DNA of 48,862 nucleotides from contig ML986759.1 in NCBI GenBank assembly GCA_010094045.1, positions 25,377-74,238 of the forward strand, given 5' to 3'. The translations under genes were made by a program, and so were the position numbers. This document shows positions 31,390 through 41,331 of this stretch, piece by piece (the stretch's first letter is position 1; every line of letters starts with the position of its first letter). This DNA is from Lojkania enalia (Eukaryota; Ascomycota; Dothideomycetes; Pleosporales). Under the pieces are notes generated by a model that saw nothing but the letters and a program-made list of their open reading frames with translations, did no database searches and was not told the origin of the DNA.

Positions 31390-32976
31390 ATGGCCAAACG
31401 ACCCGCCGAGGCGAACGGCGAGGAGCCGGAGCCCATCAAAAACCGGGGCCGGCCCATGGATGTGGATGACGACGAGAATGAGGCGGGCGAGTTCGAAGAC
31501 GAGTATGAGGACGAGTTCGAGAGCGAGGACGAGATATTAGAAGCCGGCGTGGATGGACGGCCGGACGAGGAGCGGGAGGCTGAGGAGAGAGAAAGTAGGC
31601 AATTCTGACCATCTCAATCGCGCCCAAATATTTACAAGACTAGTGGACGCCATGCAAGTCGACCAGGGCACCTTCATACCAGGACGGCACAAGCTTTCCC
31701 CCGGCGAAACCCTCGCGCCAGATCTATCTACCTACGATATGCTGCACACACTCGAAGCTCCCTGGCCATGTCTGTCCTGCGATATAATACCGGACAATCT
31801 AGGGTCCGACCGCAAGACCTACCCCGCAACAGTCTACTCCGTCGCAGGTACACAGGCAGCGCGGGGGAGAGAAAAGGAGAATCAGATCATGGTCATGAAG
31901 ATGAGTAGTCTCTCACGTATGGAGAGGGACGACGAAGAGGACGAAGAGGACTCAGACGACGAATCCGACCCGATCCTCGAGACGAAGTCAATACCGGTCG
32001 GGACCTGTGTAAACCGCATCCGCGCCCACCAGACTCCGCAGAGCACATCTGCGAAGCCACCGATTACCCTCACAGCCGCGATGACGGAGTCGGGAAACGT
32101 CCTTATACACGATATAACGCCTCACCTTGTCGCTTTTGATACTCCCGGCACGACCATTACCCCCACCCAGAACAAGCCCGTCTCTACGATCCGAGCGCAT
32201 AAATCTATAGAAGGATACGCCTTGGACTGGTCATCTCTAATACCCGAAGGCAAGCTGATAACAGGTGATGTATCTGGAAAAATATTCGCAACGACGCGGA
32301 CTCAAGGTGGGGGGTTTGTAACAGACACCACACCATATACTGGACATCAGGGCACGGTAGAGGAATTGCAGTGGTCACCGACGGAGAAGCATGTTTTCGC
32401 TTCCGCGTCGAACGACGGCGCCGTCAAGATCTGGGACGCCCGATCGAAATCACGCAAAGCAGCCGTTAGCGTACAGGTCTCAAAGACAGATGTGAATGTA
32501 CTCAGCTGGTCACACCAAACATCACATCTCTTGGCTTCCGGTGCAGATGATGGCGAGTGGGCAGTCTGGGATTTGCGGCAATGGAAACCTTCGACTTCCA
32601 TGAGCAACGACAAGAATCCCTCACCGGTTGCCTCGTTCAACTTCCACAAGGAGCAGATTACCGCGGTAGAGTGGCATCCGACAGACGACAGTATCATACT
32701 TGTTTGCGCAGGCGACAATACGTTAACGCTCTGGGATCTTGCCGTAGAGCTGGATGACGAGGACAGTAGGGACACGGCAGGCGTACAAGACGTACCGCCA
32801 CAACTTCTATTCGTGCACTACATGGAGCAAGTTAAGGAAGCACACTGGCATCCGCAGATTCCGGGAACCATCTTGGCGACTGGAGGTTCTGGTTTCGGGT
32901 AAGCATTTCATTTTCGCTACGCTTCGTCTAGGTTAGCTAATCACTCTCCAGTGTGTTCAAAACCATCAGCGTATAG
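31390..32976 (+). CDS. RRB1: Ribosome assembly WD40 protein Rrb1/GRWD1
   Basis: Three exons: 31390-31594, 31644-32898 and 32952-32976, giving 494 residues. Intron 1 (49 nt, GTAGGC...CTAG) is placed where the frame joins correctly; a nearer AG at 31638 would create a stop. Intron 2 is 53 nt with GTAAGC...CCAG and a CTAAT branch. The last exon only encodes the end of the conserved GSGFGVFKTISV tail. Rrb1 is a nucleolar chaperone of ribosomal protein uL3 (Rpl3) needed for 60S assembly. Seen: very acidic N terminus (EDEYEDEFESEDE), then FIPGRHKLSPGETL, LHTLEAPWPCLSCDI, a second acidic loop (DEEDEEDSDDESD), and WD40 blades such as GTVEELQWSP with VKIWDAR, and HKEQITAVEWHP with LTLWDL. The family-specific FVHYMEQVKEAHWHPQIPGT precedes the last intron. 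Confidence 0.95.
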
Positions 32977-33149
32977 GCAATTTAACAAATATTGCGCCAA
33001 ATGTGCGAACCCTTCTCCCATGCCGAGAATATACGTGTTGCTGCAATCCAGACCTCAACATTCCCGCTATTCCCGTTTCATTCATCTTCGCTTACAGTAG
33101 TCCTGGGCACCCTTGCCGTCTGAACCTAAACTATTTCCTGAAGCGGAAG

Positions 33150-33875
33150 ATGCCGCAACAAAAGAGGGCATCTCGACTTCCCACCCGCAACCCGTCTAGA
33201 CCTTCCTCCTCAAGTCAAGTCTCCTCAACTCTCCCTCTCACACCATACTCTTCAGCCTCCATACTGCAGGGTTCCCACCACATGACAACCCACCACCAAA
33301 CCTCCATCCTCCGCCTCCCCCGCTCTTCCTCCCTGCCTACATCCCCATCCCCAAACCTTCTCTCCTCCAACTCCACCATCCACTCCTCTCCAGCTTCCCC
33401 AGGCTTCCCATCCATCACCCACGGCAACCTCTCTACTAAAGGCCTCGACTCAGCAAACACCAAATGCGAACTCTCCTACGAACGCACCCCCGCGCTCGAC
33501 TTGCCGTTCCCGCGCCCAAAGTACCATGTCTGGGCCGGAGAGGTGTACGAGAGCACAAGCCTAATTCCAGAGGCGTATGGTCCTGTCACAGAGTTCATGG
33601 AGGGTGTAGGGAGTTCAGGCGCTGCAGATGTTCTGCGGAGTGTGGAAACGAGGCGGGAAGGAGGTGCACTATTTGTTGATTGGGGTGTTTGTAATAGTGG
33701 GTTTAGGGAATTGGCAGGTGATTTTGGGGTTGTGGGTTCAGGGGGGGCATTTGTGAGGCATCCGGGGAGTAGGGAGCGGAGTAGTATTGGGAAGGAGAGG
33801 AAGAGGGGAGTTGGTGAAGCGGGGATGGTGGAGGGAAGGGATAAGACGAAAAAGGTTAAGGAAAGGGATTTTTAG
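33150..33875 (+). CDS. Orphan Ser/Pro-rich protein of unknown function
   Basis: 241 residues from the first ATG (33150). The frame extends upstream only through non-ATG codons. I do not recognise it. Residues 1-120 are Ser/Thr/Pro-rich low complexity. Residues about 125-215 look more ordered (CELSYERTPALDLPFPRPKY, HVWAGEVYESTSLIPEAYGP, GGALFVDWGVCNSGFRELAG) and could be a small lineage-specific domain. The C-terminal 30 are Arg/Lys-rich. There is no signal peptide or membrane helix. It starts 173 bp after RRB1 on the same strand. A Lys/Arg-rich tail would fit nuclear location, but that is speculation. The codon composition resembles the neighbours. Confidence 0.6.
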   Translation: MPQQKRASRLPTRNPSRPSSSSQVSSTLPLTPYSSASILQGSHHMTTHHQTSILRLPRSSSLPTSPSPNLLSSNSTIHSSPASPGFPSITHGNLSTKGLDSANTKCELSYERTPALDLPFPRPKYHVWAGEVYESTSLIPEAYGPVTEFMEGVGSSGAADVLRSVETRREGGALFVDWGVCNSGFRELAGDFGVVGSGGAFVRHPGSRERSSIGKERKRGVGEAGMVEGRDKTKKVKERDF

Positions 33876-34101
33876 AGGGGAATATTGGAGGTAGTATAGT
33901 CTAAATAGTGTAGATGACATTTCAAAATGTTTCTAGCGACGAAGATTCGGAGTATAAGGCAGCGTCTACGGTCTCTAGGGAATGTTGAACTAGTTGATGA
34001 CGAAGTGTCTAGTATGTGAAGTGCCGATTAGAACAGGAGATTAAGGATGGGAAATAGGAAGAATTTGGTGAATAACTATAGTTGATTAGCGCTACTATTA
34101 T

Positions 34102-34227
34102 TGTTACGGCTAAGCTATTCACAGTTAGCCCCTTGGCAGGTCCAGGGATATATATGTAGCATGTCTCGCATTTCTAGTCAATAGACGCAGTTTTTCCAAC
34201 CCTCATCAGAGCCAGCCAGCTCTAACA
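34102..34227 (+). mobile_element. Solo LTR, family B (126 bp), with 5-bp target duplication
   Basis: It begins TGTTACGGCTAAGC and ends CAGCTCTAACA, so the ends form TGTTA/TAACA. It is flanked on both sides by ATTAT (34097-34101 and 34228-34232), a perfect 5-bp target duplication. A second 126-bp copy is at 38297-38422. Short LTRs and 5-bp duplications fit Ty1/copia or TRIM-like elements. Solo LTRs arise by recombination between the two LTRs of a full element. Confidence 0.85.
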
Positions 34228-34897
34228 ATTATGGATGCGGATCGGTTAGCCATATATGTCACGTGCTCTCCCTATAAGGTATCCATGGTAGCTTCATACA
34301 CAGAAATGTCTATATATAAGGCGCTCAACTACCCTCCTACAATAATCAATGAATTCCTCACAACTCTTTGATAAGTACGTGTTTGTGCCGATGGACAACC
34401 ACTACCTCTGATTAGAGGCTAGTAGAGCGCTTCTAACTGATCGAAGTAATAGTAATATTTTAATATAAAGCTAGGTTAGTATATATCGCGGAACCTGGCA
34501 AAGAGTTGTATTCACTAGAAGATTCCAGTAAATAGATAACCACATAATGAATTAGAATCGCATATACAAAAGTCCCGTACGCCATTCAAACCTCATGTAA
34601 AATTAACACAATAAATGGTTATATTTACCTGTTCGAAAACGATATTTAGTCACAACACCAATTAGATTTATGAATAATATCCCCTCATGAACATGAGTTT
34701 TAAGCATTCAATTTCATCTCCTCCTCTAACCACCTCCCCACAACAAACGAAACACATCCCTGCTTCACGTGCCTTCCGAACCCAAAAATTCATCTTCCAA
34801 AACCAACAACCCACGTTCCCGCACTACTCTATAAAATAACCCTCCTTACGCCATACTCCTCAATCCCCTGCCTTTCATTCCCCTGAAGCATCTTAAC
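34228..34897. other. Intergenic region, no gene seen
   Basis: 670 bp of moderately AT-rich DNA. The last 150 bp are notably poor in G on the plus strand. No frame or repeat boundary is recognised. Confidence 0.5.
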
Positions 34898-35039
34898 TGT
34901 AAGGTTACATATGGCATAATCCCTACTAAGGACCAATCTAAATATCATGTGACGATAGGACAGACAGTATAAACAACCTTAATCCTCCATATATATCAAT
35001 CAATACAGTTCCCCTCCTCCTCTGTCCTGATACCTTACA
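34898..35039 (+). mobile_element. Solo LTR, family A (142 bp)
   Basis: It begins TGTAAGGTTACATATGG and ends CCTGATACCTTACA, giving a perfect 8-bp TGTAAGGT/ACCTTACA inverted end. It is collinear with 38121-38471, except that the latter carries a 206-bp insertion. The flanking 5-mers (TTAAC, TCCAT) differ, so the target duplication is not preserved here. Confidence 0.75.
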
Positions 35040-36619
35040 TCCATGATCCGCAGTAACGCCCGATCCCGACCGCTATACATCTGCTTCCCAGCATCCACCT
35101 CCATCTTATCGCAAAATAACCGCCGCAGGGCCTTTCATTCCCAGAAAAAGGCCTGTGATGATTTGAAGGTTAGACCGGGAAAGAAAGGAGAAGTACTAAG
35201 ACCAAAGCCTCGTCAATTTTGAAGAACGATTCACGGAGTGTGTATTTTGCTTAAGAGTATCTATTCTCTTTTGTCGTACAAAGGATTTGGCAGGATTATT
35301 TTTATCATAGTAAATCTATGTCTAAGGACTCCAGACTCCTATTTTGGAGGATTTCTGCTGCCACTTTTGGACTCACTTGCACCCAAGTTACCAAGACCAA
35401 CCCCTACAATCCCGTTCAGGTCTTATAGCCCAGCTCCTGCACCGTCATATTCTATCATTGCTTCCTAGATTCTAAAATTCATCACAATTGAACGAGCCCA
35501 AAAATAGACCCACATCTATCCTGTCGATATATTGTCGACACTTCCTCTGCCATGTCCGCTTCGCTAGAATATCTTCGCCGCAGTAGCATAGCTAGATTGC
35601 GTGCAGGTATGCGCCGTCGGTTACGCTTTCGACTTGGGGCTAACACCACAAGTGTTCTGTAAGCTTTGTCGTCGATTACGTTAGAGCCATTGCTAGATCT
35701 AGGCGCCAACAGACTGGGATTGTGATATCCAAATATACGCAGCCTACGAAAGGAGAAAAATATGCAGCTAAGAAAAGCCTCAGGAAGGTGTTGGAGCTAT
35801 AGCCAATATTAGGGCTTTACGCCAACCGACCAAGATTGCAATATTGAAGGTCCTGCTAGAGCGCCCTGATCTATGAATCCAGAGATCTCGTCGTCGGAAC
35901 TAGTCTTCCAAGAACACGGCCCACCCATGCTTCAATGCCAAAGTCCTCTATTTGGAGGAGGGTTGGAATTGCATCGCTCGCTATACAGAGTTCTACAGGG
36001 TTTTCTATTCCTGCCTTGCTTTCATGCCACACTATCATTGGCTTGCAGCCAATTAACCGCGAATTACTCTTGCTTCGATCATTCCTTCGGCTTGTCCTTA
36101 CTTCTATCCTAAAATTTATTGAACTGAGGCGACTGCAGCAAGATTACCGCATATGTGGCATTAGTCGACCGAGGCTAAGTCTACCCTGTGGAGCCCGCAC
36201 AGCATATAGAGACGCCCTAGAACCGGCACCGAAAGCTAAGCGTCACCTAAAATAGATAATAGAACAAGAATATCGGCGACATATATATCTTCAAACCGGG
36301 TGTACATCAACATCTGGAAAAACTGGAATAGTGAGTATGACTTCAACTGTCGAGCCCAATCTAATACTTCTCTATCTGATAAAATGATAAGTAACATATT
36401 GGTGGATAAATTCTGACAGTATTGCCGTCCCATGGCGCCCATTTTAATGTCCTTTCTCGCCCTACTTGTTGGTATAGTTTGTGGCCACCTTTTGGGTTTT
36501 ACCTACTTTCCCTTGCATCAAGTTATATTCACATCACCTAACAGTAATGCTCTACATCAGTAATTGCAAGCCTGCTACGTATTTTTTCCAGCAGCGCATC
36601 ATTTCTCTAGGCGTTAGTC
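35040..36619. other. Gene-poor region
   Basis: About 1.6 kb. Open frames of 68-106 codons on both strands (for instance 35873-36112 and 35935-36255 plus, 35482-35709 minus) have no recognisable domain. Stop codons are dense between them. They may be remnants of old genes, but I cannot support any call. Confidence 0.45.
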
Positions 36620-37590
36620 AAGTTGACTAGGACATGGAAGAAGACACGTCGTGTAAGGCCAACTTCGTACCTGGCTTTACCAGTTCTCGCTTACATTTCA
36701 ATAATTATAATCGCTAGTATATTTTCATCTCAAATCACTTTATCTAGTGACGGAGTGCTTGCTCACAGATCATTCTATGGTTGGATGGACTTAGAGATAA
36801 GAATTACACCAACATGACTGATATAGAGCTGCAAAATGCTGCTACCGTTGACTGGCTAGTGTGGCTGGCAAGCAGTGAAAGCCATAGAATATGCAAAAAT
36901 AGGTTACAAATCAACCAACCTTGCACACTCCGGCGCCTGTAAGGTATACACAACACCTACAATTATCGTTTACACCAATCATGTCCGCTGTCCCTTTCAA
37001 AAGAATATTTGCGCATTACCTAACGGATTTACTGTGGATACTGGCTTAATTGATTCCAATGCTCATCTCGGAATTAATCCTGAACCTAATAGCCGGCTTT
37101 AGTTCCGAGAAATTCTCACCCGTGACCAACAACGGCGGAAGAATGATACTCCGGGGAGTGGACCCTACATTTTCGAACTTGCTATTTCAGGTGATCATTT
37201 CCAGTCTTACTATCCAGGTGCAAGACAACACGGGGGTCAAATTTGGAAAAGCACTTGGATTGTCAGCACCTACAGCTTTTGGGTTGATGCAACAGGTTAC
37301 GACTTGTGATATGTACAGAAATATACCACTTTTTTTTGGTTTTGCAAATGGCAATGCTAACTGTCTGTACCTCTATAAACGCATTTTCAGGAGTAGACAA
37401 TTCATATTTTGTGCCAATGCCAAAACTTCAAGCTGACAGTGCAGACATCTCGCTACTCTTCATCAGCAGCACTTCTGGATACACCAACACAGTCCTTTAT
37501 CCTTGGTTTCGAACCATGAGCATCAATAACTGTGGTGAGAGGCGAATCTTGTCTCAGGGAGGGAGATGAGGAGCTGAACTGGTTGATTGA
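36620..37590 (+). pseudogene. Decayed gene for a large fungal membrane protein with extracellular Cys domain
   Basis: Short plus-strand frames in changing phase read in a consistent order. First a hydrophobic segment (LALPVLAYISIIIIASIFSS, 36677-36736) followed by QITLSSDGV. Then a CPFQKNICALPNGF and TVDTGLIDSNAHLGIN stretch (about 36987-37076). Finally FVPMPKLQADSADISLLFIS, then VLYPWF (about 37399-37509). From memory, this order (membrane helix, IFSS, CPFxxxxC, DSGxIxSxxxLGIN, PxPxLxxxDADxxLxFLS, DPWFSA) is that of a fungus-specific large membrane protein family without assigned function. Multiple frameshifts and stops separate the parts, so it is broken. The composition is normal, so RIP is not the main cause. 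Confidence 0.45.
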
Positions 37591-37640
37591 AGATGGCCAG
37601 CGGGCCATATTTATGTACATGAAAAAGGGGTATATCAGCT

Positions 37641-37695
37641 GATATCCAGCGTGATATCCAGCGTGATATCGACCGTGATATCGTACGTCGATATC
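37641..37695. repeat. 12-bp minisatellite built on GATATC
   Basis: Four successive units, GATATCCAGCGT twice, then GATATCGACCGT and GATATCGTACGTC, followed by a further GATATC. Each unit starts with the same palindrome. On the minus strand it encodes an ISRSISRWIS-like repeat within a short frame that has no other support. Confidence 0.75.
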
Positions 37696-38120
37696 TGATA
37701 CAGCTCGGCAGACTAGCCAAAAATCCCCATGACAATATCTTTCTCATCAACATAACGTGTTTGCAGGATCTTAGTGATACGGATCAAAGGTATCTGAACC
37801 TAGTCGTGCGACCTGCTGGGGCAATTCTTGTATGTAAATGGGCTGTGAGTCTCGAGATTTGTCGAAGCATAGATACCTACTTCATAGGTATAGAAGTAGC
37901 GCATGTAGGTGTATTCTGATTGTTTGGCCTTCTAGGGATTTGTCGCCATATTCTAAGAAATTGCACTGCAATTCCGAAAAATGTTTTAGAAACGGGCTGA
38001 GAAATTTGCGGAGCCGAAGTTTGGGTAGTCGGATGGATGTACCTGAGGTGTAATTATTAGGTTTGAGCACTACCACGGTATATGTGAAGAATTTTAGGGT
38101 TAAGAAAGATGTGTGGTAAC
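37696..38120. other. Intergenic region, no gene seen
   Basis: About 425 bp with two overlapping short frames on opposite strands and no family features. Confidence 0.45.
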
Positions 38121-38471
38121 TGTAAGGTTATATGTATCTCACGATCCCTATTATAGATTAGCCTAATATCATGTGATACCTGGAACAGATAGTATAAATA
38201 GCCTTAATCCTCCATAGATATTGTTACGGCTATACAAAGGCACCTAGACCAGTTGACTAGAAGGCAGCTTTGCTATTCACTGCAGCTGGGGGGGTATGTT
38301 ACAGCTAAGCTATTCACAGTTAGCCCCTTGGCAGGTCTAGGGATATATATGTAGCATGTCTCGCATTTCTAGTCAATAGACGCAGTTTTTCCAACCCTCA
38401 TCAGAGCCAGCCAGCTCTGACAGATATCAATCAACATAGTCTTTCCTCCTCATCTGCCCTGATACTTTACA
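38121..38471 (+). mobile_element. Solo LTR family A interrupted by a family B element
   Basis: The outer parts 38121-38221 and 38428-38471 together form an LTR-A copy (TGTAAGGTTATATG...GATACTTTACA) matching 34898-35039. It is flanked by GTAAC (38116-38120) and GTAAT (38472-38476), a 5-bp target duplication with one transition. The middle 38222-38422 is an LTR-B element with its own 5-bp duplication GATAT on both sides. This gives a clear order: LTR-A first, LTR-B later. Confidence 0.85.
38222..38422 (+). mobile_element. Deleted family B LTR retrotransposon inside LTR-A
   Basis: 201 bp flanked by GATAT (38217-38221 and 38423-38427). It contains the first 10 bp of a 5' LTR (TGTTACGGCT), about 65 bp of internal sequence ending in a polypurine tract (GGGGGGG, 38288-38294, then TA), and a full 126-bp 3' LTR (38297-38422). 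The rest of the element has been lost by internal deletion. It gives the only glimpse of the internal sequence of this family in the window. Confidence 0.8.
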
Positions 38472-39465
38472 GTAATATATCTCGCTTTGTTTAACCATTA
38501 CGTCTCTGCCAACAGCTACAAGAGTGACAATAATTAATCAGGAAATTCACAACGAGAAGCAAACTCTACAAAAAAAATACCAACTCTTTAAACCTCTAAT
38601 GCCTTCATTCAACCCTTCCCTCCCCTTCCATTCCCGGCTTCAGCCCTGACATATCACGCTCTCAACTAGACCCATTCACATTCATCACACCTGTTAGAAT
38701 TCATTTCTGTTATCAGCATATTACTACTCCTCTAACATTATACACACCTCAGCATCCTCCTTCTCTACTTTGCAAGCCACCATATTACAAATACTCACAA
38801 ACTCTAGAAACATTCTAATTGCGATATAGAGCAAAAATGTCCCTACTTCACTATTACCTCAATACAACGTAACATTATCTACCATATACCCAGTAGTACC
38901 ATTATATCCCAACCGTAAACCCTGCAATATTCCTAACAACCCTTCCTGCCCACCAATATACATCTAACTCTGACCTGATACACCCCAAATAGTACAACGG
39001 CGATAAGAAGCGCTCGCAACGCCCCTCCCAACCATTAAATTATAATCCCTCTACTCCAAATCGTCTGTCCCTCTCGCTAAAGTTCATCACACAATCCGTT
39101 CAAGAACAATCCAAAAATGATCTAAAACCGCCCAACCCTAATCTTTTGAAATCCTATCATCCAACTTTCTAACACTTACTTTACCATTATAATTATTAGA
39201 CAAGCCAAGCCTCTCCCTCTGGCCCACTAAAACCCTTCCTGAAAACCATGCCCTTAAAGAAACACGAAATTATTCAGATAAAATTCCTAATTATCACTCG
39301 CTCAGAAAGAACTACACGATTAACAAAACCCACTAAACATTTCCCATCGATACTAGCACATCTCATCGTAAAATCATTCTTCTAAATCCAATAACATTCT
39401 CCCCCAACATCACATTACACTACACAACACATTCCCCATCGCCCCACAGGCCGAAACTTAACAAT
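38472..39465. other. Gene-free tract with strong depletion of G on the plus strand
   Basis: About 1 kb without an open frame. From about 38560 to 39450 the plus strand is dominated by A, C and T, with G at only a few per cent by eye. There is no simple repeat unit. Such a strand skew is unlike both the RIP blocks (which are TA-rich on both strands) and the genes. Confidence 0.6.
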
Positions 39466-39507
39466 AAGGTGCATCCCTGCGTAGCTAGACACCCTGTGTG
39501 GCGAGAC
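39466..39507 (+). repeat. 42-bp dispersed repeat, copy 2
   Basis: Inverted relative to 27125-27166, with 3 mismatches in 42. It begins AAGGTGCATCCCTGCG and ends GTGGCGAGAC. The following 300 bp (to about 39820) contain no gene and no second terminus that I can see. Confidence 0.6.
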
Positions 39508-39821
39508 AAACGAGGGGTACTTTGACTTGCAGCAATCAGAAACCTACGCGCACAACAAATATTGCTATAGATTTATAAGAATAATCCGTTATTGCTAATT
39601 CTAAGTGTCTATAATTTACTCTTACTAAAAATTACGTTCGCATCCTTGTGTCCCGGCCTGATCTGTATAGTGTCTTGTTTCAAGGTATAATAGATTTCTC
39701 CCCCTACAGCATTAACTATACGTTCTTATTATTCTAAATTTTCGTAAATAATCTTATCCGAGCCTTAGAGCCTTCCTCTGATGCTTAGAACTTTTTATCA
39801 GCCTTGCGCGCTGTCGTGGGC
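39508..39821. other. Region between the 42-bp repeat and the LINE tail
   Basis: About 310 bp, mixed composition, no frame. The LINE 3' tail begins at its right end. Confidence 0.45.
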
Positions 39822-41331
39822 GAATTCGATCTGATTTGATTTGATGATTCTTACGCCTCGGGTGCCAATAGGCTCGGTAAGCTACTCTACGATATTTACG
39901 CTAGTGCGAACGCTGGGAACTTTCAGTCCATTGTCTCATTCTCGGTCCTCTCTTTTATACTGCTAGGCTTTCCACCCTGACCTTGATCATTCCCTTCGTT
40001 GTCTATTATCTGTACCTACTTGCTTTGCTCCGGATTCTGGCCCCGTCGAGATTGATTTCTCAGGTGTTGGCCATTGGGATGCCGGCCGGCCAGCTCGCTA
40101 TCATCCAGAGTTAGTTGTTTAGGGAGGTTGTATTCATTCGAGCTGTCTAGTAGCTAGGGCAAACTGTATAGTTTGGTTAACTACCTCTATATCCGGCTTT
40201 TATAATTTAGATAGTCCGTCTAAGTATTTTCCTTTCGCTATCTTCCGTTCTATCCTTCCCCCCAGGGAAAATGAGAGGTCACCCTACCGGTCTCCTGCCA
40301 CCTCTACCAGCGGTTTCCATTGTTCTGTCCATCTGGTACACTCGAACAGGAAGTGTCGGGCTGTTTCCCTTCTAGGTCTATATTCATAATTAGTCGATTC
40401 TACGGCCTTTATTCTTACCAGGTTATTATTAAGGCGGCTATGCTTTGTCCGTAGCTGGTAGAGTACCTTTGCTTCTCTGTACGTGCATTTGTCGTATAGT
40501 AGTCTGGTATGCCTCCCCGGGAGGGCGCTGTCGATTTCGTATTTACCTTTCTATCTCAGCTCGATCACGTTTTATATTTGCTTCAACGCGGGCGCTAGTA
40601 TTGTAATCCGGGTCCTAGGTAGGGGCTTGGCTGTAGCATCTTAGGCAAGATTATGAGCCATATCCCCCCCTATTACTCCTAACCTTACTAGTACCCACTG
40701 TAAGTAGATCGCCGGCCCTCCTCTGTCTCTCAGTTTTCGGGCTATCTCGCACGTTCTTCTGATAATGCTCTGCCCGCTTTGCCTAGCGGGTTGCGCTAGG
40801 GCGCGCAGGGCTGACGTGTTATCGCTTGCAATCATGGTGGGAAGTGCCAGTTTTCTTACGTCTGGGGGAAAGCTCCCTAGACTGTTCTATATGCATTCGA
40901 TATGTGCTATCGCGTGGTGTATCACTATAAATTCGGTGTAATTTGTGGTGATTCGGTCGTTTCGCCTGATCCGCAGGCATTGTTTATCCTCCGCCCTGCT
41001 ATGGTCGAGGCTGAAGTAGATCCTAACGCCGATGTTGCCTTTCCGGTAGGATGCATCGATAAAGAGTATCCTCTTGTTTGCTCCGTTTACCCATTCGACC
41101 GCTTCTTCCCTTTCCTGTATGGTAGTCTTGAGGCCAGGGTGCCAGGGTGCCTTGCAGTAGGGGTCAATCGTTTCGAGGTCTGTCGGATCAATCTTCTCGA
41201 ACCTGCGTGCGATCTGTTGTAGCGGTGGCCGGAAGCGTCTGTTCCGTATGTTCAGCTGCCGTTGCAGGCGCCAGAAAGGGTGCTTCTTCGGCAGTGTGTG
41301 ACACTTGACCCAGAACTTGCCTTGCGGGCAA
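39822..41331 (-). mobile_element. Tad/I-like LINE, 5'-truncated copy 1 (RNase H and C terminus)
   Basis: Minus-strand relics read an RNase H domain in order: RILFIDASYRKGNIGV (41028-41085, first Asp), a NYTEF segment near 40930 (Glu), and ASDNTSALRALA followed by a LGVIGGDMAHNLA segment (frame 40641-40835). After this comes the C-terminal RHFLFECTRW zinc-finger-like segment near 40340. The 3' end is a tail of repeated AAATC-like units at 39826-39842 (plus strand GATTTGATTTGATG). Stops and frameshifts make it non-functional. The sequence is 5'-truncated and joins directly to the 3' tail of copy 2. RIP damage is lighter than in copy 2. Confidence 0.8.

Noticed and set aside
40902..41222. 106-codon plus-strand frame
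   Set aside because: Antisense to the LINE RNase H domain; the minus strand carries the recognisable motifs.
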